A stretch of DNA of 64,000 bases from Epiperipatus broadwayi (GCA_028023455.1 JAQFVV010012394.1:21038353-21102352), one strand, 5' to 3'. Counted from the stretch's first letter, positions 24,686 to 36,635 are shown. Notes: generated by a model from the sequence alone, not told the origin. A program made the numbers and translations.

Positions 24686-24692
<7 letters not shown>
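24471..24692. mobile_element. 222-bp near-perfect palindrome in (TA)n
   Basis: Arms of about 110 bp are centred on CTAAAGCTTTAG (24579-24590) with almost no spacer. Because of the symmetry the same 40-residue frame is read on both strands, so neither is a gene. A TA tract follows directly on the right. It looks like a snapback MITE or recombined terminal repeat. Confidence 0.85.
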
Positions 24693-24720
<28 letters not shown>

Positions 24721-24784
24721 TATGTATGTGAATGTAATCTCTCAATATATATATATTCAATTAAATAAAAATTTTTTTACTTAC

Positions 24785-25208
24785 CTGGATTAATTATAAA
24801 AGCATAATTTGAAGTGAAACGAATTTTTTTTTGGTAAGGTTCCTCTTTTGCTAGTGGTCGTGTAACATAACGAATTTTAAAAATTGTATTGTATTCTTGT
24901 GGAGAAATACTAAAGAAGCAGGCTTTATTAAAACTTGTATTATCTGGTATGTACATTGAGTTATTCTCATATGGTTCAACATTTAGATAAACTATTGGTT
25001 CATCTGGTTTAAATTTAACGTAACGGTAATACAATTTATTCATATTGTACAATAATAATACTTGCCAATAATGACCTTTAGGAATAAAACATTGCATTTC
25101 AAAACAGAGTCTTGCATTTACTATAGGTATACTTGGTTTATAAACAATGTCGCACACTTCTAAATTTGCAACTAATAAAATATATATATGAACATGATCC
25201 AAAACCAT
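24785..25208 (-). CDS. Candidate host exon, unknown protein, ending at a splice donor
   Basis: The only good candidate for a host coding exon. The minus strand is open for 141 codons from the ATG at 25206-25208 to ...IINPG, where the sequence reads CCAG|GTAAGTAA, a perfect donor (intron starts at 24784, one base left over). The frame is open about 14 codons upstream of that ATG (VKFIVPNILL...), so the exon may be internal; a weak AG lies near 25246. The protein has balanced composition, aromatic and beta-prone (YRYVKFKPDEPIVYLNVEPY, MYIPDNTSFNKACFFSISP), no low complexity, and a hydrophobic start (HIYILLVANL) that could be a weak membrane or signal segment. I do not recognise the family. No partner exon is visible within the flanking repeats. 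It sits between a palindromic MITE and (TA)n. It could be a fragment of an element or a pseudo-exon. Confidence 0.5.
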
Positions 25209-25273
25209 TAAAAGTATATTTGGTACAATAAATTTTACTATATTTTATAATTAAACTCTGTTTTAGTATTTTT

Positions 25274-25279
<6 letters not shown>

Positions 25280-25360
<81 letters not shown>
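25280..25360. repeat. (TA)n microsatellite
   Basis: About 40 TA units immediately left of the solo LTR. Confidence 0.95.
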
Positions 25361-25363
<3 letters not shown>

Positions 25364-26185
25364 ACAGAATACAATATGCTGTTACATTATTTTAAAATTA
25401 AAATAAAAAGACCATAAATAAAAATTGATTTATTAAAAAGAAAAAAACTTAACTTAAAAACTGAAATTTAAAAACTGTTTAACGTATATATAGATCGCAT
25501 AGATGGACAACCTTAAAAACTATTTTAAAAAATAAAAGTATTTGAAAGTAATTTTTTTTATAAAAAAGTAAAGATATAAAGATTTGATATTTTTAAAAAT
25601 AGAAATAATGTTGATTTCTATAATATTAGAAAGTGGAAGTGATTGTTTTACTAATTAAGTGATTGTTCTAAAACACACTAGCCCTTGAGGCACTTGAATA
25701 ATTAAATGGTCAGATAAGAGAATAAAAAGAAATTAAATAACCAATGCAAGCACAAAAACCACAGTATGGACCATAAATGAAACATGAGAGGGTTAGTGAC
25801 ATCTTGCTCATTGAATCTGAAGATTTTCTTATAATAGGCTAATAAAAATATAAAAGCTGAAGGATTATAATTGTTATCTTAGAGAGAGCTGACTTTGAAT
25901 GTACCCGTGAACGGTAGCTGTATTGCAGACTTCACATGATGTAGGAGTCTGCAATAGATTTAATTTCAGGACAACCAGCTGAGACCTTCCTATGACAGTT
26001 AACGACCAAAAAGAAATGGCAAGTAGCAGCTTCGTTTTTAAAAAAGAAGAACAAACAATCTACATTAGTGATCATGAACAAAGGCAAAACTCTTTTCTCC
26101 ATACAGTAGTGCCACCCTGTGCTAACCAGAGTAATCAATAGATGCCAGAAGGCTTGTGCATAAAATCCCTATCTAGTGCCTACTC

Positions 26186-26244
26186 ATCCAATATCCCCAG
26201 ACTAGTTTCTGGCTTGTGGTCATCATCAGTGAGGAGCCTTGGAT
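26186..26244 (-). ncRNA. Hammerhead ribozyme, left arm
   Basis: The mirror image of the right-arm ribozyme. All parts are present: ATCCAA / TTGGAT and TCCTCA / TGGGGA (stem I), CTGATGA, stem II TGAC-CACAA-GCCA, GAAA, minimal stem III, GTC. One change (GACC for GGCC) puts an A-C mismatch in stem II, so cleavage may be weaker than in the right arm. Confidence 0.8.
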
Positions 26245-26457
26245 CTGAAAGCACTGCACCTAGATCTTAGGATCTAATGCAACCCTCCAGCAGCTACCTT
26301 TTAACTCTACTTTACTACAAAACTATGAGAATGAAATTGAAAACACAAAAAATATTTTCAATCTAAGCTCAATAGCTTATATAGTAATAAAGTAGAGTTA
26401 AAAGGTAGCTGCTGGAGGGTTGCATTAGATCCTAAGATCTAGGTGCAGTGCTTTCAG

Positions 26458-26516
26458 ATCCAAGGCTCCTCACTGATGATGGCCACAAGCCAGAAACTAG
26501 TCTGGGGATATTGGAT
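26458..26516 (+). ncRNA. Hammerhead ribozyme, type I, right arm
   Basis: A self-cleaving RNA motif with every consensus part. Stem I outer: AUCCAA (26458-26463) with UUGGAU (26511-26516), six pairs. Internal loop: GGC opposite UA. Stem I inner: UCCUCA (26467-26472) with UGGGGA (26503-26508), six pairs including one G-U. Core: CUGAUGA (26473-26479). Stem II: UGGC/GCCA closed by a CACAA loop. Core: GAAA (26493-26496). Stem III is minimal: C-UA-G. The cleavage triplet GUC is at 26500-26502, so the cut is predicted between 26502 and 26503. A loop II and a stem I internal loop, which dock in natural hammerheads, are both present. Very short stem III is known from Penelope-like and retrozyme hammerheads, which act as dimers. 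Pairing is by eye; activity is inferred. Confidence 0.88.
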
Positions 26517-27882
26517 GAGTAGGCACTAGATAGGGATTTTATGCACAAGCCTTCTGGCATCTATTGATTACTCTGGTTAGCACAGGGTGGCACTACTGTA
26601 TGGAGAAAAGAGTTTTGCCTTTGTTTAAAACAATTATGTGCTAGTATGAGAAGGTGATCATGTGATGTTTAGTGATCATGAAGATGGACTTCAAAATCTG
26701 CAGAATCGTAAAGTATAAACTTTTACCAATTGAACATTCTTTTAAATAATTATAGTATAATGTCAATAGGTAATCAATCCAAGTAAAAGTAATATAAATG
26801 GACTCTTATCTGACCAAGAATAGAACTCTAAATCAATTATATATATTTATTTTTATATACGTTTGCTATTTCAATCATTTCCATTTTTTATTTAATTATT
26901 TATGTTTTGTATTTAACTAGGTTATTTAACTTAAATGTATTAAATTTAAGTTGGGTGTGGATAGCTATATAGATTCATTAAATTTATGTTAGTTTAAGGA
27001 GTTTTAATTTTGGGCTATTTGTCTCATGGTTGTGTCAATGCTGGTGGAGAGATATATGGATGTTTATATCAATGTAATGTAAAGTGTGTTAGCACATTAG
27101 GGTGACGAGTCCAACTGAATGCATGACTCCAAAGAGGAAGTCATACCATTGAAATGGATGCAGACGTATTTTCTGCACAATTGACCCATTCCAGCTCTAG
27201 GGAGGGATTATAAGTCGGCAGATAGACCGCTCTCACCCATACATAGCACTTTTTAAAAAAAAATATGTTCATGATTCCTTAGTAGACAGATGCACATTCC
27301 TGTACTGATGAAGGCCATGTTTCTTCCAATATCACACTGTCCAGATGCACATTCCTGTCAGTGTGATTCTATGCTAACATGTTCACATTGCACTGGTTGT
27401 TACTATATATCTGGAAGCAGGTGTTGGTTTGGCTATGAACTTTTAGTCCGAGATTGAATGATTTGTTTTGAAAAGTTATTAACTGTGGAATCTATGTAGT
27501 GTATCTATACTCAACATTATAAAACAAATTTATTAAAATCCATCTGTGCAAATTTATAAAATTTAAATTATAATGATAAAACAATAACAAATTTAAAATC
27601 ATCTTTATTCCTCAATTTTTAAATATGTATATATATGCTTCAATAAATCTTTGTGTGTGTTATTACTGGCAGTGGCTTATTTTATTAAATAGTAATATAT
27701 GGTAAAGTTATATTAAGTTTCTGCTACTTCATGAGCTAGTGACTTGGGCTGGCAGTCATGGTCTTATCAGCACGTATCTGTCTACTTTATAAATTTTCTA
27801 GGTTCAAATGGCCTAGATGGTGCCCCTGCATGACAGATTATGGTAAGACTGGTTGATTGCAGATCCTCCCTGACCATTATAA

Positions 27883-29100
27883 TATATATATAACGATGAA
27901 ACACTGAAAAATTTAAAGCAGTAAATTTATAAAGTATTAAATGATTCAATACTAACTGATTGATACAAAGATTATCTTAATAAATAGGTTGGATTGAGTA
28001 GATATGGTTGAAGCTATTAACTTGTATGATTGAATTATATTTTGTCTGAAATCTGCAACACATTAGTATTAAATGATTATCTTTGACCATTGTGATTACA
28101 AATATTACCTTCAATGTTCAGTGATCGTCGATAGATAAAAAATTTGTATCATATATTATACATTTTGTTTTTGTACATGTATGTGTTGTTTACCTTTATC
28201 AATCATTATCAGTTGAATAAATGTAAAAAGTAGAACGCAATTGAAAGATAATTCTCTAATATTAACATAATGTATTGCACGGTGCTCCAATATGAGCAAA
28301 TAATAAAATATGACCAAAATTGTATCATAAAAGATTGCCTATTGCATTCACCTACAATGGGCTCAATCATTCATACCCAAAACTAGATCATAAAGGGAAG
28401 TTATTTTTCCTCCTTGTATTTGAGTAAATATTTTCTTTATGCTTAATGTTGATCTCAAGTATTAATATATTATATGATGTGTTGTGATACATAACGACAA
28501 AACAGAGAGCTTTATTGTTAAACATTTGTTCAAACTTTCCGCTGTTCAATTTTGCCTGAAATTGCACAAGTTGATTTTGTTGTGACAACAAATCATAATA
28601 GCATAAATTACATCACTAAAGCTGAAACAAATTTTGACTAAAAAGAAAAAGGGATCATTGCTTTAAAACTTACTATTTATGAATTGATTAAAGCTTGAAA
28701 ATGATTCATTAAATAATTGGTATTAAAATGTGATAATAACTATTAAATGTTTAATTAATAATAGAATTCATAAAGCATTAGTTATGTTGAGTAAGTTGTT
28801 TGAAAAATAATTATTGATAAACGAATGTTTTATAGGCCTGACTATATAGATTTATTGTATTAATGGTTGTTTTATAATAAAAAAATATTGAAAAAGAATA
28901 ACGTAGAATATCAATTACTCAGTTTTAATATTTCAAAGATTTGTTGCAAAAATTAATTATTTAGTATGATTATTAAAAAATATAATGTTATTATTTTAAG
29001 TGGCATATTGTTGCACTCTATCTTACCGAATAACAAAGGAATCGTGAGTTGAAAGTGTGCAATGAACAAAACTTGGTGGCTTGCTGCGAAAAAAATTTTG
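27883..29100. other. AT-rich stretch without a recognised gene
   Basis: No domain-bearing open frame. The 67-codon frame at 28388-28591 shows no motif. It may include the truncated remainder of the minus-strand LTR element B near its right end. Confidence 0.5.
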
Positions 29101-29442
29101 TTAGGGTAATGCTTTCCCGCAGGGAAAGCATTCTTTGATAAGGCTACGCAATGCTATTTCTTGTCTTTCCTCGCCCCAGAATGTCCTTAGCAGCTTGTCA
29201 CGGTACTCCTCAAAAGTTCTAGGTTTTCCTCTCAGTATGGTCCACCAGTCTTTGGCGACTGATTTCAAATGATGCTGAATGATGGCCATTTGTTGCTTAT
29301 TATCTAGGTCTGTTATTTCGAAAGCATCTGTTAAGCTGTCGACATGTTCGTGGGGGTTTTCCCAGTATTCCCCATAAAAATCTATAATTTTGAACGAAAG
29401 GTGTTGAGAGTCAAATGACTTGTCCATTCTGACCCGTTTCAA
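29101..29442 (-). pseudogene. Gag capsid fragment of LTR element B
   Basis: Minus-strand frame of 113 codons with the pattern of an LTR-retrotransposon gag capsid: FYGEYWENPHEHVDSL at residues 22-37, then KQQMAIIQHHLKSVAKDWW (residues 49-67), then TFEEYRDKLLRTFWGEERQ (residues 76-94). The AxxWW core and the following TFEEY...FW are the family's hallmark. Gag would assemble the particle that packages element RNA. The start fits a primer-binding site 1.5 kb upstream on the same strand (30975-30994). The frame ends at a stop shortly after FPCGKALP, and no further gag, protease or polymerase follows, so the copy is truncated. The element C gag at 49.6-50.6 kb is a related kind but not the same family. 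Confidence 0.8.
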
Positions 29443-30974
29443 CCGGTAAACACTGTCTTCCTTTTATATTGTGTGCGTATTTCTCCGTAACTAGTTATTT
29501 GTTTATTTAATCTATTCACTTACAGTCACTGACGTGTCTGATGTTTCTGCGCTCTTTCCAGATGATTTACTGAACCCTTCTATTCTGCCATTTTATATTC
29601 TTTTATTAATTATATGTGTGTGATTTTAGCATGTGAATTAGTTATTTTCGAGATAATTTTATTTATGTATATATTCATAAAAGATACTGATCCCTGATCC
29701 TATGTGCCAAATCTCCCCCGCTGCTGGTACTGTTCCCTCCTTTCTCATCCAGTTTGTGTGTCTTCCTTCCTTTCTTTTTTTTCGCCTACATTCCGATTGA
29801 TTTCTGTTATATAAAACCCCTTTTTCACTTTTTTTTATTTTATTTTATTATTACATGTATATATATGATATGATAACGTGTATCTAAATTATTAATAAGG
29901 GAAGAGAAAAAACTTTATTTCACCCAGTTCGAACTATTCTCCTCAGTCCTATAAAACAACATATTAACAATTAGTATATAACACAATAATATTCTTATAA
30001 TACTGTCAGTAACTCTCTCTCTATATATATATCACCATTTCTCTCTTTTATAGACCAAACAAAACTCACCACTGCTGTATGGACAAACATATTTGCTGAC
30101 AAATTTATTTGAAAGGCGCCAGCCAGCAACATGTGACCAATAGATAATCTAGTCCACTGATCCCCAAATATATACTTTTTACGTGACTTAATAAAATCAT
30201 TTGATTCAAGAACATAATGTTTTATGTAAAACGTTTAGTATTAACGCTACTTCTGCGGGGTTATCATACAATTTCAAGTTTCTATAACGTACGTGTATAT
30301 ACCGTTAACACTTTGACGACTGTATTTGGCTGACTGGTTTTATACAAAAAAAACTTAACCTAAACGGTTACTCTACTTAATATCGGATAGCACATATTCC
30401 GGCCAAACTTTATTCAACTGATATTTATATTATGCACTGGCTTTGATAAGATTTCTATATTAAACAATATATATACACATATACATGCGTTTATTTTTAA
30501 GACATGAAAAGTAATCCTACTTTCTTTGCTTTTTTTTTTTTTTTTTTTTAAATTTTCAAACAACAAAACAAAATTGACTTGCAAAAAGATTTATGAAATA
30601 ACATTCGTTTATTTTGAATTAAATAAACACACAAAATCGATACAGGTTTTCACTTGCTTTGAAACTATTCTCAATATTTTTGTCGTTAAAACAAAACTTC
30701 AAAATCGCTTTCACACTTTTTTTTTTTTCAAAAAAAAAATCTCACTATATTATCTTAACAATATTAGAAGGCAATCTATTCAACTGAAACTACTTGCAAG
30801 CCAGGGTGAAAAAAAAATTAGTATATTTGACTTACTCAAAACATCGTTTTAAAACTGCGCATTTTAATAACGCAAAGTATATATATCTCAACGGTATGAA
30901 AAAAAAATCGAATATTTCTATAATTTAATATTTACTCTTGTTCACTCTGCATGGTGTGGGAGATTTCTTCATTT
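29443..30974 (-). other. Untranslated leader of element B
   Basis: Between the primer-binding site and the gag start; no coding signal. It contains the T- and A-run segments 30530-30550 and 30718-30740. The 108-codon plus frame (30526-30852) is homopolymer-rich and rejected as a gene. Confidence 0.5.
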
Positions 30975-30994
30975 GGCCCCACGTTGGGCGCCCA
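30975..30994 (-). other. Primer-binding site of element B
   Basis: On minus: TGGGCGCCCAACGTGGGGCC, directly after a sequence ending GTTTAAAAT. It matches the primer site of element A (TGGTGCCCAACATGGGGCC) and marks the 3' edge of an LTR on the minus strand. Confidence 0.75.
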
Positions 30995-33071
30995 AATTTT
31001 AAACACTGTACCGGTAAAAATCACCCGGCTTAATCACACAGAGTAATCCGAATTCAAACCCAGTCCACGTTTAGGAATAAATTCCAAAATGCAAACTAAA
31101 TTCGAACCCAAAACCCTGGCATGACCCACCGATGACAATATTACCGGTACGGGGTCTTCCCTTTACTAGCTCGTTGAAAAACACAGACTAAATTACCTAC
31201 AATCAGCTAGTTCATAGATATCTTATAGTCGGGATATTGGTACGGCTAATAATTTAATGTATATATTTAAGTTGTCGATACAGACAGCAGGTGATTGGCT
31301 AGATTTCGAGAGTAATAATGCAAGAGAGACAAAATTAGGTTAGACAATTTTTTAATAAATTATTGAAAGCATTGAATAATATTATTTACAGGTACGGTAA
31401 CTGTCATATGTATTTATAATAAATTGCTGCTAGTCATCAATAATCGGTTTGTACTGATTAACAAACTCATGCCAATATTTATATGTTTAAATGGTTGTAC
31501 AGGTTGATATGAGAATCAGAGTAATTGGAGCACTTAAAATATTTATCTACTAGTTTTTATTAAGTTGTTTTATTTTAATAGATTCAAACCATTGCGTATA
31601 CGGATAAATGGGAGGCGATTTTATATAAAAGTATGATATATAATACTGATGTACTGATGGTTGCAGGGATTAATGTATACTACAAATAATAACTTGCGGT
31701 GCATTGACGGATTACTGGGCGGCTTGTACTTTGACAAGTCTTAATGCCCCCAAGTAGATCCGGGACACTACAACCAGCCGGGCTCATTTTCGAACCCCGG
31801 TGACCCAAGAGATTACCTGGAGAAGAATTTCTTTCTCTCCATGTGGTAGTAAAACGAGACACCAACTTAAGCGAAGGTAAAGGCATTGCCACAGTAACAT
31901 CGAGGAAGAGTGGTCGGAAGTGGATTTTAAAACGAAATTATATAAAACTTTTTCTCTCCGAAACATTTTCTACGCAACAGTCCGATATAACTATTCAATA
32001 AAACTGGCGAAATCAAACGATCGCAAAAGTAATAATTAATTAATTTCACTCTGAAACCCATAACTCCCCAGATTGTTCGGAAGGTAATAATAGCAAAAAT
32101 ATTCACTTATTATTCTTACTCCGTAATAATATATAAAAAATTATAATAAAATTTTAGACTATTTTAAGTATTGAGATTTGGAGTATAGATTAAAATATTA
32201 TAACGAAGTAAAAGAAACAACAAAATATTTGAATATTTCTCAACTCAACATAAATGAAACAATTTTTAGTTCGATAAAAGAAAATTACTTTTAAAATGAA
32301 GATAATAAACATTATGAGATAAACTTTACTGACTTTAATTAGAGTTGAGAAATATTATTATTGGCATCGTTTTGTTTGTAAAATAAATAATAGTAAAAAT
32401 ATAAATGTATTCACAAATGGATTATTAGAAGGCACAAATATTAATAATTATCATCTAAAGACTAGAGCACAGAAATATTAGAGAAGAGATTTATACAGGT
32501 TTTAGTGTAACATTTTCAACTGGAAAACAAGAAATTTACATGCAATTAATTAGGTTAACAGATTAAATATAAAATTATTACTGAGAGGAAAGTTAAAAAG
32601 TTCATGTAACAAAAGTTACCATTCTTTCTTCGTCCGGCTTTTTTTCTTGCGGTGATATGTATGAAGAACGTAGGCGCGCATTTTGAATTTCTTAGAAAGG
32701 CATGGTTAATTTAAATGTTGGAATTTGGAAGACTGGAAGCACAGAAAACATTACAGATCAGCGGTATGAAAGATTTAAATTGGCAGACCAGGAATCAGCT
32801 TCTTGGACTCAGCCCATCATGATTGTAGTTTACCGGGCAACTTCTTAATAACGGTTGAAGTGATTTCTCTGGAACAACTACTTTGCTGTCTTGAGACGAT
32901 CTAAGCACAGCTAAGTCAAAAGTTAGAGTGTCTATCTATCTAAGATGGCTACGGTTGACCTTTCTGCCTAGTTTTTGTTCATAGCTCCGCCTCCTTTGAT
33001 TTCGGCCTCCAGCAATATCTAATTTTTTTGACTATACAATAGCCTTTGCCTTTCTTGATAAGAGTTCTACA
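30995..33071 (-). repeat. Probable 5' LTR of element B (boundary uncertain)
   Basis: The inner edge is fixed by the primer-binding site. The outer edge is a guess at TGTAGAACTCTTATCAAG (minus strand, starting near 33071), chosen because the other LTRs here also start TGTA. The stretch is less AT-rich than its surroundings and holds GC-rich segments (31740-31880, 32800-33010). No second copy exists in the window to confirm it. Confidence 0.4.
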
Positions 33072-34713
33072 TTTGGTTTTCATTTATTTTTAAATTTAAT
33101 ACATGATTCTAAATTGACAAAACAATTACATCGGAATTCGTGAATACAAAAATATAAATTCATTATCTTAATTTATCGAAGTACAAATTAATTATTCTAT
33201 ACATTTTTTTCCAAGTAAGATTTTGATTAAAAATACTGATCAAAGGAATGTGACTTTTGATCAGCATTTTTAAATGACTTTGTATAATTTGCAAAATTAA
33301 AATTTAAAGAAAATATACACGCAATTGAAACTTTTAAATTGAGCTAATATAAATCCACAAACCACACACACACGAATATTATTTATCATGATTTGTGACA
33401 TTTATAATCATACTCTTTACATTAAATTCTTTTTAAACAAACACAAAATAAATAACTTAAAATTTATGTGGCTTGGAATAGAAAAAGTCTCATTGCGGGT
33501 AAATAGTGGTTTAGAATTACCGTTCTTAAATGACAACCATGAAACTAAGATCGATTCTTCGATCTGTCTGTTTCAATTTTTATATTGTTTGTTGTTTTTA
33601 ATTACTTGGATTTAATATGCTTGTAGAAATGAAAAAAAGAATGAAGTATTATGCTATTACAATATTTTTCCATGTATTTTTTTATCATCAAAATCTAAAC
33701 TGTGAATAATATTTTTAGTAATTTGTATTCCAACTTCCAATTCTGACTATATAAATGCACCAATCATTAGCATCCAAATTAATCAAATTAAATAAAAAAA
33801 TGAATCAAGCTTTGTTTGTTTATTCAAGATCTTATAAGGATCATAGATTAGAACAATGATAATTATAAGATTGTATATCAGATGAGATATTATCACAGAT
33901 TTGTGCACATCAGTTTACAATTAAATTCAAAGGGTAGAGGTAATTTCTACTCATTTTAATGTCCCTATGAACAAATCATTCCATTTTAAACATTTTAATG
34001 CTGCTGACAAATATATAATATCTTAAAATGATAAATCTTTGAACACTGGCTACATATATTCATTACTTCTTCATATCAAAGTCAAATTACAAAAAAAAAT
34101 AAGTCCACTTATATTTATTTATCCAAACTTTTAAATCAATTATAGATTAGAATAGTATATGCTGATTCAAGTAGAGCTGAAATAACATTTCGACTGATTT
34201 GATATTTGCTTTTATAATTATCATTGGTACATGCTTAGTTTATCTAGATAAAATCTTGTAACTAAATTTTCACTTTCTTCACAATTTCCAATCTAATTGA
34301 AACTTTACACATGTGTTTCTGACAACAATATATTTTATTAGAGTTTTTAAATAAATGTTTAGTTTTATATACAAGGTTTATGACAGCATAGAAAACTGCA
34401 TTAACTGTTTTGTTATTTACTTTTATTACAGATTATTATTTAACTTACTGGTTTTTACTCTTTCTGTCTAGATAACATTAAATTCATCTCATTTCAATAA
34501 TTCAGTGTTACATATACAAAACTAAAATGTAGAAAATAAAAATTTTATTCATATAAATGAAGTAAAAAGTAAAAAAAAACAAAACAAATTTTCTTCAGCT
34601 TTAATAAATAAAAGCGTGCATTGTACTTTACATAAACTAAAATTGTATATTACAAAAGAAATCAAGTCATATGTCACATGACCTAATTTAACAAGCTTGT
34701 ATTACAAATGTTA
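33072..34713. other. AT-rich stretch, nothing recognised
   Basis: No coding or repeat signal that I can support; a 75-codon plus frame at 33388-33615 has no motif. Confidence 0.5.
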
Positions 34714-34912
34714 CATACAGAACTCACAAATAAGCTCTTAATAAGCTTTGCAGATTCTCCACAACCCCAGAACAGTTTCTGCTACTGGCTTCCTAATCTA
34801 ATGCTTGAATATTCTAGTATCTCACTGAGGAAGCCAGTAACAGAAAATGGTCTGGGCTGGGGATAATCTGCAAAGCTTGTTAAGAACTTATTTGCAAGCT
34901 CTATATGTAAAA
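34714..34912. mobile_element. 199-bp snapback repeat with decayed hammerhead-like core
   Basis: Arms of about 80 bp (start CATACAGAACTCACAAATAA; then AAGCTTTGCAGATTCTCC) are inverted with some mismatches. In the right arm TCTCACTGAGGAAGCCAGTA, ACAGAAAATGGTC and TGGGCTGGGG follow the order core, stem II, GAAA-like, GTC, stem I seen at 26458; in the left arm (minus) AGAAACTGTTC and TGGGG are kept. Stem II pairing is poor, so it is a related but degenerate module. Confidence 0.6.
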
Positions 34913-36425
34913 ATTATATATATTTTTTCCATATTCATAGTAGCAAAATGACAAAGAATGTTAAATTTAACATATAAAGGTGTAATTCTTGCTTGAGAAA
35001 AGTCCATAGAAAATTGACAGAAAGTGGAACTAAGACTATTTTTAAACATGAGTATTCCATTCTTTTATTGTGAAAGTTGAAAATTTATTTTTTACTTTTT
35101 AGTACAGGATTATTTTATGATCCATATGAGAACTTGGACAAGTAAATGAAAGTAGTTTTATTTTTCATTTATAAATTTGATTAATTTTGATAATAAGAGG
35201 GATATCTTTATATAGCCAATATCTTTAGCATATCCATCCAAGTGTTATATATTTGTATGTGATGTTAAAATTCTACCATTATATATTTCATATTCAGTGG
35301 TCTGTTTGCAAAATTTATTAAAATGAGTAAAAATTAAATTTGCCTTGTGAATTTGTGTAGAATGACTCTACAATAGTCTCTCAGCCTTTTTGCCATTAAC
35401 CACTATGGTTAGAAAATTATTCAAATCTGTGATCTAAGAATCTTGGACAAACAAATAAAATTGGATTCATTTTTTATTTGCAATTTAATTAAATTTAACA
35501 ATAGCTACACAGGGAAGTTTATAATTCCATCATAAGTTAAAATTCTATAATTTAAATGTTCTTATTAGTAAATTATAACTTTTAGATGAATTAATAAATA
35601 TTACTTTAATATAATTTTTTGTATTAATCTTATCATGAAAGTAAAACTAATTTTTTGATTTTGTTTGATTCTACTTACCGGTAAACATATCTAAATGCAC
35701 GGAAGTGCAGGGAGGTAGAATTGTACTAATTACCCATTACAAAATTTAGAGTTGAATCAATATTTCACATTTTAAAAATATATAGCAAAATATATATAAA
35801 TAAAAATTACATGTGATAACAGAATGGCATTTCCAATTTTTCTTTTTAGAAAAACAAAAAAGAATGAAGAAAATATCTCCTACAGATCTGAAACTAATCC
35901 CGGACATTTTTAATTTCTCCCTGAAGTAAAAAAGAACGTTGAGTGAAGATTTAAAAGAGAATGAAATAAAAAAACACAAGTAATGTTAAATTTTTAATTC
36001 TTACTGATTTTTAAAAATATTTAAATAGTTTATTATATATATTGGAATGGGATTAATTTTATTTCAAATAAAATAACTAAATATTTTGAATACCTTTCTT
36101 GAATTCGCTCTATCATAATTCATGTCAAACTTCTCTGTTTTATTAATTTGTATCTAAAATCTATCTACATTTTTACGTTATCCGTCACTTTTATTAGTTT
36201 TCACAGTGCAAAATCAAATTACGCTATAGTACTTATCCTTTGTTTTTCATTTAAATCTTTATTTTGTTTTTTTTAAAATACTCTTAAATATATATATATT
36301 GTATTTTACTTGATTTTATACATGTATTTAAAGGTTTGAAAAGTCTTTTAAATTTTAAAAAAGATTATTTAAATCCTAGCCTGTAAATAAATAATTTTTT
36401 GATTTTAGATATATTTACAATTTTC
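34913..36425. other. AT-rich stretch, nothing recognised
   Basis: No domain-bearing frames. A 77-codon minus frame (35746-35979) is Phe/Ser/Lys-rich without a motif. Confidence 0.5.
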
Positions 36426-36635
36426 ATTCCATTATCATCAGCATCTTTGATCGTTTTCAACCATAATCATTCCACTACAAGATAAATGTCTCTCTGAATT
36501 TAATGCAGTTTCTCAGATCTTAGTCTCTCTTTTTGACAATACTCCAGAAAACTTCAGTTGTTTCATTCATCCTACTCACATATGGTCTCTTTCTATGTCT
36601 TTATAACCTTTAATATCTAGTTTAAAGCTTCAACT

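Larger units (their letters stand above)
26079..26625. mobile_element. 547-bp palindromic element with a hammerhead ribozyme in each arm
   Basis: Arms of about 250 bp (26079-26335 and 26385-26625) are near-perfect inverted repeats around a ~50-bp AT-rich spacer. Outer ends read ACAAAGGCAAAACTCTTTTC. Each arm contains GTAGTGCCACCCTGTGCTAA, GGATTTTATGCACAAGCC, a hammerhead motif and GTGCAGTGCTTTCAGATC. It interrupts a solo LTR. Single-arm relatives are at 39719-39905 and 58021-58205, so the arm is an independently dispersed repeat and this locus is a tail-to-tail pair. No protein is encoded. Confidence 0.9.
25361..27882 (+). mobile_element. Solo LTR of the element A family
   Basis: Starts GTAACAGAATAC next to (TA)n and ends CAGATCCTCCCTGACCATTA with TAA, followed by ATATATATAT. 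The ends and the right half (e.g. GGCAGTGGCTT, CTAGTGACTTGGGCT, TTTTCTAGGTTCAA) match the LTRs at 16312-18776 and 20419-22896. It is clearly more diverged and is interrupted by a 547-bp palindrome (26079-26625). No internal region is attached, so it is a solo LTR from recombination or a truncated copy. Confidence 0.8.

Noticed and set aside
24376-24793. Two frames with the same 40-residue start on opposite strands
   Set aside because: Produced by the palindrome at 24471-24692, not by duplicated genes.
30526-30852. 108-codon plus-strand frame
   Set aside because: Built on T- and A-homopolymers in the untranslated leader of element B, with no domain.
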